DNA from: Streptomyces sp. F001
GTDB taxonomy: Bacteria; Actinomycetota; Actinomycetes; Streptomycetales; Streptomycetaceae
Assembly (NCBI RefSeq): GCF_004187715.1
Contig: NZ_QZWF01000001.1
Span: 1,364,001 to 1,428,000, forward strand
Length of the DNA stretch: 64,000 nucleotides
Reading direction: 5' to 3'
Part shown: positions 18,912 through 27,346 of the stretch, in pieces
How the letters are laid out: every line of letters starts with the position of its first letter
How positions within the stretch are numbered: the first letter of the stretch is position 1
Position numbers and translations under genes: made by a program
The notes under the pieces: generated by a model
What the model was told of the DNA's origin: nothing
Seen by the model: only the letters and a program-made list of their open reading frames with translations
Databases searched by the model: none

Positions 18912-18942
18912 ATGTTAAGTAGGCATGTCGCGAGGGTGTCAA
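18912..18942 (-). promoter_or_regulatory. Promoter of the alpha-glucosidase/importer operon
   Basis: On the minus strand a perfect -35 box TTGACA (18942-18937) is followed after 19 bp by TAACAT (18917-18912). The region next to it contains overlapping GCATGC/ATGCAT palindromes (18904-18914), which could form an operator. The transcript would have a leader of about 35 bases before GTG 18872. Confidence 0.55.
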
Positions 18943-19051
18943 CGAACAGACGGAAAGCTACTGGGAGGTTGGGCGATGAAATACTGACTTATCCGGGCAT
19001 TGAGAGCACAGATGAGACGTCGGCGTTACCTAACATGTAACTCGCGAAGGG

Positions 19052-20323
19052 CTAGCGGCGAGAGATGGCGGCCAGCTCCCGCGCCAGCCGCCGCACCGCC
19101 GCCTCGGGCGTCTGCCGCCCGGTCATCGCGTCGTGCACGACCGCCTGCACCGCCAGGCTGACCTGGTCGTAGTGCGGGCTCTTGGGCCGTGGCGCGGCCG
19201 TGAGCACGCTCTCACGCAGGGTCGGCAGGTACGGGAACTCCCCGATGAGCTCGGGATCCTCGTAGAGGTCGGCCCGTACGGGCGGCAGTGCGCCGCGCGT
19301 GAGGACCTGGCGCTGGACGCGCTCGCCGGTGAGGTACGCGATCAGGCGCGCGGCGGTGTCGGGGTGCCGGGCGTGTGCGGTGACGGCCAGGTTGGAGCCG
19401 CCGAGGACACTCGTCCCCGGCCCGTCCGGCCCCGGCAGCGGTACGGCGCCGATCTTCCCGGCGACCTTCGAGCCCTCGGTGGAGGCACCGACGTACGCGT
19501 ACGGCCAGTTGCGCAGGAAGAGCAGCCGGCCGTCCTGGAAGGCCTGCTTGGACTCCTCCTCCTTGTACGTCAGCGCCGCTTTCGGTATCCAGCCCTCGCG
19601 CACCCCCCGCGCGAGGAACCCGATGCCCTCGCGGGCCGCCGCCGAGTCCACGGTGACGCGCGCGCCCTCGTCGCCGAGGATCGTGCCGCCCGCCGAGTAG
19701 ACGGCCTCGGCCGCGTTGACGGTGAGGCCCTCGTACGGCAGGAACTGGCCGGCGTAGCCGTCGAGTCCGTACTTCGGGGCGATGGTCCGCGCGGCCCGCT
19801 CCAACTCGGCCCAGGTACGCGGCGGTGGGACGCCCTCCTTCGCGAGGACGTCCTTGCGGTAGAGCAGCAGCCCGGCGTTGGTGACGTACGGGACCGCGTA
19901 GAGCTGTCCGTCGTAGGTCGCCGTGTCGACGACCGGCGGCAGGAAGGTCCCCAGCCCGAAGCGGTCGCGCGGAAGGGGCCGTATCCAGCCCGCCCCGGCG
20001 AACTCCGACGTCCAGTTGACGTCGATGTTGAGGACGTCGAACCGGCTGCGGTCGCCGCCGCGCAGGTCCGTGACCATCTGCGCATGGGTCTCGTCGGCCG
20101 AGTCGGGCAGCTCGACGAGGGTCACCTTCTCGTCGGGGTGGGTGCGGTTCCAGCCCTGGAGGAGGGGGCCGAGATAGTTGGTGAGATCTCCGGCGGTGGC
20201 GAGCGTGAGCGGGCCGCGGCCGCCTCCGGTGTCCTCCTGCGCCTGGGCGCCGGAGGCGACGTAACCGGTCAGGACCACGAGCAGAACGAGAAGGCCCCTA
20301 CCGGCGGCGCGCATCCACCGCAT
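19052..20323 (-). CDS. Solitary secreted sugar-binding protein of ABC type
   Basis: This is a 423-residue family-1 solute-binding protein with LTLATAGDLTNYLGPLLQGW, RFDVLNIDVNWTSEFAGAGW and LYAVPYVTNAGLLLYRKD, as in trehalose/maltose binders. The signal peptide ends near SGAQAQ and has no lipobox cysteine, which is unusual for a Gram-positive binding protein. No permease gene adjoins it. ATG 20323 has GGGAGG five bases upstream; an in-frame GTG at 20341 is less likely. It is divergent from a padR gene, and the palindrome in the shared region may regulate both. It could be a sensor or serve a remote transporter. Confidence 0.85.
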   Translation of the reverse strand: MRWMRAAGRGLLVLLVVLTGYVASGAQAQEDTGGGRGPLTLATAGDLTNYLGPLLQGWNRTHPDEKVTLVELPDSADETHAQMVTDLRGGDRSRFDVLNIDVNWTSEFAGAGWIRPLPRDRFGLGTFLPPVVDTATYDGQLYAVPYVTNAGLLLYRKDVLAKEGVPPPRTWAELERAARTIAPKYGLDGYAGQFLPYEGLTVNAAEAVYSAGGTILGDEGARVTVDSAAAREGIGFLARGVREGWIPKAALTYKEEESKQAFQDGRLLFLRNWPYAYVGASTEGSKVAGKIGAVPLPGPDGPGTSVLGGSNLAVTAHARHPDTAARLIAYLTGERVQRQVLTRGALPPVRADLYEDPELIGEFPYLPTLRESVLTAAPRPKSPHYDQVSLAVQAVVHDAMTGRQTPEAAVRRLARELAAISRR

Positions 20324-20378
20324 AGGTTCCTCCCTGTACACCGGCCACGGGCACCTTCGCCCGGGTCAGAGGCCATGT

Positions 20379-20393
20379 ATACCTGTTAGGTAT
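20379..20393. promoter_or_regulatory. ATACCT-GTT-AGGTAT operator between padR and the sugar-binding gene
   Basis: A perfect 6-bp inverted repeat with a 3-base spacer lies 50-65 bp upstream of padR. A -10-like GATACT (20398-20403) follows. PadR regulators usually repress their own operons through such A/T-rich palindromes in an otherwise G/C-rich region. Confidence 0.5.
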
Positions 20394-20443
20394 GGGCGAT
20401 ACTAGGGCCTGGAGCACATTGCCGAGACAGGAGGACTGCACGC

Positions 20444-20959
20444 GTGCGCCTGCCCCTCCTGGCCCTTCTCGCCCGTGGCCCGGCCCACGGCTATGAGCTC
20501 AAGCAGGACCTTGAGCAACTGCTGGGCTCCGCGTACCCTCAGCCGAACGTCGGCCAGATCTACGTCACCCTCGGCCGCCTCGAGAAGCAGGGACTGATCG
20601 AGGGCGAGGACGTCGAGCAGTCCAGCCGGCCCAACAAGAAGGTCTACCACCTCACCGAAGCCGGGCGTGAGGCGCTGCGCGCCTGGTTCGAGGAGCCCGA
20701 GGACGAGCCGCGGGTGCGGGACGAGTTCTTCATGAAGCTGGCGCTCGCTCCGCAGACCGGTATCGCCGACCAGATCGCCCTCATCAACAAGCAACGGCGC
20801 CAGTATCTGAACACCATGCGTCAACTGTCGAAGCTGGCCGCCGCCGAGGACCGGGACAACCGCATCGCCCACCTGCTGATCGAGGGCGCGATGCTGCATC
20901 TGCAGGCCGACCTCGACTGGCTGGAGCGGTGCCAGGAAGAGCTGGAGGAGCTTCAGTGA
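20444..20959 (+). CDS. PadR family transcriptional regulator
   Basis: The 171-residue protein has the PadR winged-helix domain: LPLLALLARGPAHGYELKQD, then VGQIYVTLGRLEKQGLI and a wing ending KVYHLTEAGREAL. The C-terminal dimerisation helices (from about residue 95) are of the long Vir-like type. The GTG at 20444 has AGGAGG nine to ten bases upstream. It is coupled by GTGA to an ABC ATPase gene, so it most likely controls that exporter in response to its substrate. A palindromic operator lies upstream. Confidence 0.93.
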   Translation: MRLPLLALLARGPAHGYELKQDLEQLLGSAYPQPNVGQIYVTLGRLEKQGLIEGEDVEQSSRPNKKVYHLTEAGREALRAWFEEPEDEPRVRDEFFMKLALAPQTGIADQIALINKQRRQYLNTMRQLSKLAAAEDRDNRIAHLLIEGAMLHLQADLDWLERCQEELEELQ

Positions 20960-21708
20960 GCAACGGTTCCGCTCCCGTGCTGCGCGCCGAGGGCCTGGTC
21001 AGGACGCACTACGGCGAGGGCGCGCCCGCCCATGCCGTGCGCGGGGTCGACCTGAGCGTGCGGCGGGGCGAGTTCGTGGCGATCACCGGCCCGTCCGGTG
21101 CCGGGAAGTCGACGCTGCTGCATCTGCTCGGCGGGCTCCAGCGGCCGGATGCGGGAAGCATCTGGCTGGACGGTGAGTGCACCGACGCGTACAGCGAGGC
21201 GCGCTGGGCGGTGGAGCGCCGGAAGCGGATCGGGATCGTCTTCCAGTTCTTCAACCTGGTGTCGAACCTGTCCGTCGCCGACAACGTCGAGCTGCCCGCT
21301 CTCCTCGCCGGGGTGCCGCCGAAGCGGGCGCGCGCCGAGCGGGAGCAGTTGCTGGCCGAACTGGGGCTCGCGGGCAAGGAGCGCAGCATGCCGGGCGAGC
21401 TGTCCGGCGGCGAGCAGCAGCGGGTCGCGCTCGCCCGGGCCCTGGTCAACCATCCGCCCCTGCTGCTCGCCGACGAACCCGCGGGCAGCCTGGACAGCAA
21501 GGGCACCCGTGAGGTGATGCGGCTGCTGTCCCGCTTCCACCAGCGCGGCCAGACGATCCTGCTCGTCACGCATGACGCGCGGCTGGCGAGCGCCGCGGAC
21601 CGGGTGATCAGCTTCTTCGACGGGCGGATCGCAGACGACGCGGAACTGGACGGCGGTCCGCCCCCGCGCCGCTCCGGGATATCGGGTGTGCTGGAGCTCA
21701 GGGACTGA
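20956..21708 (+). CDS. ABC transporter ATP-binding protein, LolD/MacB type
   Basis: This 250-residue ATPase has Walker A GPSGAGKST, Q-loop FQFFNLVSNLSVADNVELP, signature LSGGEQQRVALARAL and Walker B LLLADEPAGSLD. This is the LolD/FtsE-like group, which powers FtsX-type permeases that move lipids, peptides or drugs, or act mechanically. The GTG at 20956 overlaps the padR stop. The partner permease gene follows 51 bp downstream but is frameshifted. Confidence 0.94.
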   Translation: MSNGSAPVLRAEGLVRTHYGEGAPAHAVRGVDLSVRRGEFVAITGPSGAGKSTLLHLLGGLQRPDAGSIWLDGECTDAYSEARWAVERRKRIGIVFQFFNLVSNLSVADNVELPALLAGVPPKRARAEREQLLAELGLAGKERSMPGELSGGEQQRVALARALVNHPPLLLADEPAGSLDSKGTREVMRLLSRFHQRGQTILLVTHDARLASAADRVISFFDGRIADDAELDGGPPPRRSGISGVLELRD

Positions 21709-21759
21709 CATGCGGGCGTACGACCATTGCGCTGCCGTCGGGCCGAGGGGCTGAGGCCC

Positions 21760-24032
21760 GTGCGAGCCACCCTGCGCTGGGCACACTCCGATCTGCGCAC
21801 GCATCGCGGCGAGGCGCTGTTCCTCGTTCTCGCCACGGCGGGCATCGTCGTGTCGCTGCTGCTGGCCACCGCCCTCTTCGGATACGCCACCAACCCCTGG
21901 CAGCGGGTCTTCACGCAGGCCCGCGGCGCCCACGTCTGGCTGCACACCCAGACACCCGGAAGCTCGCCGCGCTGGACGGCGTCCAGTCCGTCGCCGGTCC
22001 CTGGCCCTCCGCCTCCGCCACCGTAGCCTCCCGGGGCACCCGGGCCTCCGTGGAACTGCGCGGCACCGGGAAGCTGCCCTCCGTCGGCCGCCCGCTGCTC
22101 ACCTCCGGCCACTGGCTGGACCCCGCCACCCCCGACGGCGTGGTCCTGGAGAGCGGTCTCGCCCGCGCCCTGCTGGCCCAGCCCGGCGACCCGCTCACCC
22201 TGCCCGGCACCGCACGGAAGCTGACCGTCGTGGGCGTCGCCGACAGCGCCGAGCCCCGTTACCGGCCGGGTGAACAGCCCGGCCTGGTCTGGGCGCTGCC
22301 GTCCGCGGTGCCCGACCCCGGCGGACAGGTCATCGGCGTACGCCTGACGGACCCGGACGACACGGACTACGCCGTCCAGCGCGCCGTGACCCTGCTGGGC
22401 GCCGGGGCGATCGGCGAGGTCTCCACCTGGCAGCAGGCGCGCGCCGAGGCGCAGGGCGACAACCGGCTGCTCGGCCAGGTGCTGGGCCTGTTCGGTCTGG
22501 GCGCGCTGATCGCCGCCGGACTCGCCGTGCACGGGGCGATCGGCACCCGCATCCGCGGCCATCTGCGGGACATCTCCGTACTGAAGGCGATCGGCTTCAC
22601 GCCCGGCCAGGTCGTCCGGGTCTTTCTGCTCCAGCATCTGGCGTACGCCCTGCTGGGCGCCGTGACCGCCGCCGCGCTCACCGAGGCGCTGGGCAGGCGG
22701 ATCCCGGGGCGGTTCGGAGACGCGGTCGGCGTGTGGCAGGGGCTGCCCGGGCACACGGCCGCCCTCATCGCGGTACCGGTGGGCGCGGTGCTGTTCATCG
22801 GCGCGACCACCGGGCTCGCCGCATGGCGGGCGGGACGAGTGCCGCCGGTGCCCGTGCCCCGGCCCACGGCATCCCTCGGCGGCCGGCTGTCGGGCGTGGG
22901 GCGGCGCGCACTGGGCGTACGGGTGCCGCCCGCGTTGGTCCTCGGCTGGCACAAGGCGTTCACCCGCCGGCCCCGGCCACTGGGCACGGTCGCCCGGCTC
23001 GCGCTGCCGCTGCTGCTGATCGTGGTGGCGATGAGCGCATGGACCACCCTCGACCGCTTCCACAGCAGCCCCGAGCGGATCGGCCTGCCCGCCGCGCTGA
23101 CCGTCCGGGCCGACGCGGGCCTGAACGGCCGGGACGCCCGCGCCCTGCTGGAACGCGACGCGCAGGTCGCCGCCGCCTACCCGGGCGTCGAGGTGGCCGC
23201 CCTGGTACCGGGCCAGACGGCGACCATCGCCCTGCGCGGCCTCGGCACCCGAACGGAGCCCTACCCGTACACGCTGGCCGAGGGCCGCCCCGCGCGCGGG
23301 CCCGACGAGGCGGTGGCCGGGCAGGGGCTGCTCGACCTGCTGGACGTACGGGTCGGGGACTGGGTGCGGATGACCGTCGGCGACCAGCCGCAGGTCCTGC
23401 ACATCGTGGGCCGCAGCATCGAGCCGGAGAACGCCGGCCGGGTCGTCTCCACCTCCCTGGACACCCTCCGCGAGAACGACCCCGGCCTCCGCCCGACCCT
23501 CCACCAGCTCCGCCTGACCGCCGGCGCCGACCCGCACGAGGTCGCCGACCGACTCGCCACGGCCGGACGCGGCCACCTCGACGTGCACACCGTGACGAAT
23601 CCGGCCGACGGGCTGTCCCCGCTGCGCGGAGTCGTCCTCGGGCTGATCGCCGTGCTCGCCCTGATCGGGCTCATCGAGCTGCTGACCGCGATCGGCGGCA
23701 CGGTCCGCGAGGGCGAGCGGGACCTGCTGGCCCTGAAGGCGATCGGCCTGTCCCCACGCCAGATCACCGCGATCACGGTCACGGCCACCGGCTGTACGGC
23801 ACTGGCGGCCCTGCTCGCCGCCCTGGCCCTGGGACTGCCGCTGGCGCACTGGCTGATCGACGCCCAGGGCAGATCCAGTGGCCTCGGCGCCGGCATCGCC
23901 CAGGGCCCCTCCCCCGCCCTGCTGCTGCTCCTCGGGGCGTCCGCCGTACTCGGCGCGACCGCTCTCGCCGCGCTCCCGGCCGCCCGAGCGGCCCGGCGCC
24001 GCCTCGCGGACACGCTCAGCGCGGTGGCCTGA
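21760..24032 (+). pseudogene. FtsX-like ABC permease, broken by one frameshift
   Basis: The start GTG 21760 opens VRATLRWAHSDLRTHRGEAL with one membrane span, then the frame fails after about residue 65 (WLHTQ). The remaining coding sequence (LAALDGVQSVAGPWPSASA onward) is in the next frame and runs intact to 24032. Insertion of one base near 21949-21952 restores a protein of about 757 residues with two FtsX domains (ISVLKAIGFTPGQVVRVFLL and LLALKAIGLSPRQITAITV) and about eight spans. It is the partner of the upstream LolD-type ATPase. The shift may be a sequence error or a recent null mutation. Confidence 0.78.
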
Positions 24033-24050
24033 GCGCGACTCCCGGTGTCG

Positions 24051-24542
24051 TCACCCGGAGACCGCGGTGACGCGCCGGTAGCTGCTGCCGTCGCGCTCGC
24101 GCACGAGCAGACCGTTCTCCACGCAGTAGCGGCGCAGCGCGGACGTGTCGTCATGGACGGTGCGGAACGCCTCGTTGACCTCGCGCTCGGTATAGCTGCG
24201 CTCGGCCGCGAAGAGGGTTTCCGTCAGATGCTCGAGCAGTTCACGGCGTACGACCGGACGGACCGGGATCGACGTCAGCCGCCCGTGGGCGAAGAACCCG
24301 GTCAGCCGCCGGGGCACGCCGGCCGCCGCCGGTTCGGCGGGGCGGGCGCGGCGGAAGACCGACGCGTCGGCCGTCAGGGAGCCGTCGGGACGGCGTTCCA
24401 CGAGCCCGGCCGAGAACAGGCGCCCCAGGTGTTTGCGCACGGCGGGAGCGTCCTCCTCGCGTGGCGGCAGGTCCTGCAGCACGATGCGGGCGTACAGCTT
24501 CAGCCGTTCCGGGTCGGCGAGCGCGGCCAGGAGCTGGTCCAT
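24051..24542 (-). CDS. DUF2087 domain protein, probable transcriptional regulator
   Basis: The 163-residue protein starts MDQLLAALADPERLKLYARI, an ArsR-like helix-turn-helix beginning. It ends with the DUF2087 signature: RSYTEREVNEAFRTVHDD, LRRYCVENGLL and DGSSYRRV. Such proteins are small cytoplasmic regulators whose ligands are mostly unknown. ATG 24542 has GGAAGG six bases upstream. It is convergent with the FtsX permease gene and 97 bp downstream of pgi on the same strand. Confidence 0.85.
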   Translation of the reverse strand: MDQLLAALADPERLKLYARIVLQDLPPREEDAPAVRKHLGRLFSAGLVERRPDGSLTADASVFRRARPAEPAAAGVPRRLTGFFAHGRLTSIPVRPVVRRELLEHLTETLFAAERSYTEREVNEAFRTVHDDTSALRRYCVENGLLVRERDGSSYRRVTAVSG

Positions 24543-24639
24543 GGGGTTCCTTCCGGCAGGTGACGGAGCCGGAGCAGTGTCACCCGCCGGCCGGTGGCCG
24601 CGCATCCGAATAACGTCCGCGCGGCCACCCGGCGCCGAC

Positions 24640-26325
24640 TCAACGTCCGCGCAGCTCCCGGTACTTGGCGACCAGCGTCTTGGTGGACGCGTCCAGGCCG
24701 GGCACCTCGGCGCCCTCGGTGAGCGCGGGCTCGACGCGCTTGGCGAGGACCTTGCCGAGCTCGACGCCCCACTGGTCGAAGGAGTCGATGTTCCAGACCG
24801 CGCCCTGGACGAACACCTTGTGCTCGTACAGCGCGACCAGCTGGCCGAGCACCGACGGCGTGAGCTCACGCGCGAGGATCGTGGTCGTCGGGTGGTCGCC
24901 CTTGAACGTCTTGTGCGCCACCAGCTCCTCCGGCACACCCTCGGCGCGCACTTCGTCCGGCGTCTTGCCGAAGGCCAGTGCCTGCGTCTGGGCGAAGAAG
25001 TTGGCCATCAGCAGGTCGTGCTGGGCCTTCAGCTCGTCGCTGAGCTCGGCGACCGGCTCGGCGAACCCGATGAAGTCCGCCGGGATCAGCTTCGTGCCCT
25101 GGTGGATGAGCTGGTAGTAGGCGTGCTGCCCGTTGGTGCCGGGCGTGCCCCAGACGACGGGGCCGGTCTGCCAGTCCACCTCACGTCCGTCCCGGCCGAC
25201 GTACTTGCCGTTGGACTCCATGTCGAGCTGCTGGAGGTAGGCGGTGAACCTGGACAGGTAGTGGCTGTAGGGCAGTACGGCATGCGACTGGGCGCCCAGG
25301 AAGTTGCCGTACCAGATGCCCAGCAGGCCCAGCAGCAGCGGCACGTTGGACTCGGCGGGGGCGGTGCGGAAGTGCTCGTCGACCAGGTGGAAGCCGTCGA
25401 GCATCTCCCGGAAGCGGTCCGGCCCGATGGCGATCATCAGCGACAGGCCGATCGCCGAGTCGTAGGAGTAGCGGCCGCCGACCCAGTCCCAGAACTCGAA
25501 CATGTTGGCCGTGTCGATGCCGAACTCCGCGACCTTCTCGGCGTTCGTCGACAGCGCCACGAAGTGCTTGGCGACGGCGGCCTCTCCCCCACTCTCGGCT
25601 TCGCTCGAGCGGGAGGTGCCCCCATCGAGGGCGGCCAGCAGCCACTTCCGCGCGGACGTGGCGTTGGTGACCGTCTCGATGGTGGTGAAGGTCTTGGAGG
25701 CGATGATGAACAGCGTCTCGGCCGGGTCCAGGTCGCGCACCGCCTCGTGCAGGTCGGCGCCGTCGACGTTGGAGACGAAGCGGACCGTCAGATCGCGGTC
25801 GGTGAAGGCGCGCAGCACCTCGTACGCCATCGCCGGGCCCAGGTCGGAGCCGCCGATGCCGACGTTGACGACGTTGCGGATCCGCCGGCCGGTGTGCCCG
25901 GTCCACTCCCCCGAACGGACCCGCTCGGCGAAGTCGGCCATCTTGTCGAGAACGGCGTGCACGGCCGGCACGACGTTCTCCCCGTCGACCTCGATGACAG
26001 CCTCGCGCGGCGCCCGCAGCGCGGTGTGCAGGACGGCGCGGTTCTCGGTCGTGTTGATCTTCTCGCCGCGGAACATGGCGTCCCGCAGGCCGAAGACGTC
26101 CCGCGCGGCGGCCAGCTCGCGCAGCAGCCGCAGGGTCTCGTCGGTGACGAGGTGCTTGGAGTAGTCGACGTACAGGTCCCCGACCTGCAGCGTGTAGCCG
26201 GAGCCACGCCCGGGGTCCGCCGCGAACAGATCCCGCAGATGGGTGTCCGCGAACTCCTCATGGTGCTTGGCCAGAGCGGTCCACTCGGGCGTCTGATTGA
26301 GCCTGGTACGGCCGTCTGCGTTCAT
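24640..26325 (-). CDS. pgi: Glucose-6-phosphate isomerase
   Basis: Pgi interconverts glucose-6-phosphate and fructose-6-phosphate. The 561-residue protein has [32 protein letters not shown] and [26 protein letters not shown] with the catalytic Glu/His/Lys regions of the long bacterial class. Residues about 235-248 ([14 protein letters not shown]) are not part of the family. They are encoded by a palindromic repeat inserted in frame, in a surface region between conserved segments. The start is ATG 26325. TAGGTT six bases before it and the lack of a good ribosome binding site suggest a leaderless transcript. Two direct repeats lie upstream. Confidence 0.95.
   Translation of the reverse strand: MNADGRTRLNQTPEWTALAKHHEEFADTHLRDLFAADPGRGSGYTLQVGDLYVDYSKHLVTDETLRLLRELAAARDVFGLRDAMFRGEKINTTENRAVLHTALRAPREAVIEVDGENVVPAVHAVLDKMADFAERVRSGEWTGHTGRRIRNVVNVGIGGSDLGPAMAYEVLRAFTDRDLTVRFVSNVDGADLHEAVRDLDPAETLFIIASKTFTTIETVTNATSARKWLLAALDGGTSRSSEAESGGEAAVAKHFVALSTNAEKVAEFGIDTANMFEFWDWVGGRYSYDSAIGLSLMIAIGPDRFREMLDGFHLVDEHFRTAPAESNVPLLLGLLGIWYGNFLGAQSHAVLPYSHYLSRFTAYLQQLDMESNGKYVGRDGREVDWQTGPVVWGTPGTNGQHAYYQLIHQGTKLIPADFIGFAEPVAELSDELKAQHDLLMANFFAQTQALAFGKTPDEVRAEGVPEELVAHKTFKGDHPTTTILARELTPSVLGQLVALYEHKVFVQGAVWNIDSFDQWGVELGKVLAKRVEPALTEGAEVPGLDASTKTLVAKYRELRGR
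25583..25624. repeat. Streptomyces interspersed palindromic repeat inserted in frame in pgi
   Basis: On the minus strand this segment reads GGGGGCACCTCCCGCTCGAG and then CGAAGCCGAGAGTGGGGGAG. This is a repeat that I recognise from many intergenic regions of Streptomyces. CTCGAG at its centre and CTCCC/GGGAG arms allow a hairpin. Here it sits inside an essential coding sequence and adds about 14 codons without a stop or frameshift. Confidence 0.75.
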
Positions 26326-26407
26326 GGTCCCAACCTAATTGATCAGCGGGAGACGTGAGCTGTCGTCGCGTCGTCGTGCCGTGCAACAACAGATACGTTC
26401 ACCTTGA

Positions 26408-26435
26408 CCACAGGTGTCAGCACCACAGGTGTCAG
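26408..26435. repeat. Two perfect 13-bp direct repeats upstream of pgi
   Basis: CCACAGGTGTCAG occurs at 26408-26420 and again at 26423-26435, a 15-bp period. On the transcribed (minus) strand each begins CTGACA, a -35-like hexamer; the one nearer pgi is followed after 18 bp by GTATCT. They may be activator sites or simply a local duplication in the promoter. Confidence 0.45.
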
Positions 26436-26442
26436 CCGTCGT

Positions 26443-26466
26443 GCCGGGCACGGCTCGGTGCCCGGC
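26443..26466 (-). terminator. Hairpin after the rbpA-like gene
   Basis: GCCGGGCAC (26443-26451) pairs with GTGCCCGGC (26458-26466) across a six-base loop, 14 bp after the stop codon of the rbpA-like gene. It has no U-tract. It would separate that transcript from pgi. Confidence 0.6.
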
Positions 26467-26479
26467 CGGAGCTCAATTC

Positions 26480-26815
26480 CTAGATCTCGCCCCGCAGTTT
26501 GGCGAGCGCTTCGGCGAGGATCGCCTCGCCGTCCGCGTCGCTGCGCCGCTCCCGTACGTACGCCAGGTGCGTCTTGTACGGCTCGGTGCGCGGCGGGGCC
26601 GGTGGGTTGTCCCGGTCCTGTCCGGCCGGGAACCCGCAGCGCGGGCAGTCCCAGGTGTCGGGAACCTGTGCGTCGCTGGCGAAGCTCGGCTGTGTTTCGT
26701 GCCCGTTGGAGCACCAGAAGGAGACGCGCAGACGGGGCGCGGACTCGCCGCGCTCGGCCTCGCCCATCGGCCCCGCCCCGACCCGGCTTCCTCGGATCGC
26801 GTTGCCACTTGCCAC
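26480..26815 (-). CDS. RbpA-family RNA polymerase-binding protein (probable paralogue of RbpA)
   Basis: RbpA is an actinobacterial factor that binds RNA polymerase and principal sigma factors and stabilises the open complex. This 111-residue protein keeps the layout: an N-terminal tail with AIRGSRVG, a zinc site Cys35-His39-Cys57-Cys60 (FWCSNGHE and WDCPRCG), a proline-rich basic linker, and the C-terminal sigma-interaction helices (KTHLAYVRERRSDADGEAIL). It differs clearly from the main S. coelicolor RbpA that I remember (124 residues, RTHWDMLMERR), so a second, RbpB-like member is likely. GTG 26815 has GGGAG eight bases upstream. The leader contains a 7-bp hairpin (26844-26868) and a -10-like TAGACT. 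Confidence 0.85.
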   Translation of the reverse strand: MASGNAIRGSRVGAGPMGEAERGESAPRLRVSFWCSNGHETQPSFASDAQVPDTWDCPRCGFPAGQDRDNPPAPPRTEPYKTHLAYVRERRSDADGEAILAEALAKLRGEI

Positions 26816-27014
26816 GGTCGTAACTCCCTGCGTGATGGTGCCGCGAAGCGAGTCGGCGTTTCGCTTCGCTGCGAGCGCCTCAGTCTACGTAAGGCCCAAC
26901 GCGCGTCCAGTGATTGGAGTTACCGACCCCATATCAAGACGCAAGCCCCATGATAGGCCGCGCTCAGGTGCGCGTACCCCACATGGGGCGTTACGTACGG
27001 AATGTGTGTGCCGG

Positions 27015-27251
27015 TCAGTTGCTGACCTTCATCAGGATGCCCAGCACGACAATGCACGCGAACCACAGCAGACCGACCACCACGGTGATGCGGTCCAGGT
27101 TGCGCTCGGCGACCGAGGAGCCGCCGACGGACGACTGCATGCCGCCACCGAACATGTCGGAGAGGCCGCCGCCCTTCCCCTTGTGCATCAGCACCAGCAG
27201 CATCAGCAGCAGGCTGAAGACGATCAGGGCGATCGTGAACCCCATAACCAC
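27015..27251 (-). CDS. secG: Preprotein translocase subunit SecG
   Basis: SecG is a small membrane subunit of the SecYEG channel. The 78-residue product has two spans, IALIVFSLLLMLLVLMHKGKG and ITVVVGLLWFACIVVLGIL, joined by the conserved glycine-rich loop GGGLSDMFGGGMQSSVGGSS. GTG 27251 has GGAAG about eleven bases upstream; ATG 27245 is an alternative. The gene lies downstream of gap-pgk-tpiA, the usual actinobacterial order, behind a hairpin. Confidence 0.93.
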   Translation of the reverse strand: MVMGFTIALIVFSLLLMLLVLMHKGKGGGLSDMFGGGMQSSVGGSSVAERNLDRITVVVGLLWFACIVVLGILMKVSN

Positions 27252-27286
27252 GGCTGGACCAACTTCCTCGGATCTGGATCGACGAC

Positions 27287-27313
27287 GGGGTCCAGCATGC
27301 ACTGCTGGACCCC
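27287..27313 (-). terminator. 11-bp hairpin between tpiA and secG
   Basis: GGGGTCCAGCA (27287-27297) and TGCTGGACCCC (27303-27313) form a perfect 11-bp stem with a five-base loop, 33 bp after tpiA. It may terminate the glycolytic transcript or attenuate read-through into secG. Confidence 0.7.
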
Positions 27314-27346
27314 GCAAGGGTACGACGTATCGCCGCTACCGCATAC

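Noticed and set aside
21009..23849. A 946-codon minus-strand frame opposite the ATPase and FtsX genes
   Set aside because: Antisense shadow; Gln/Gly/Arg-rich, no start signal, and the plus strand has full ABC and FtsX motifs.
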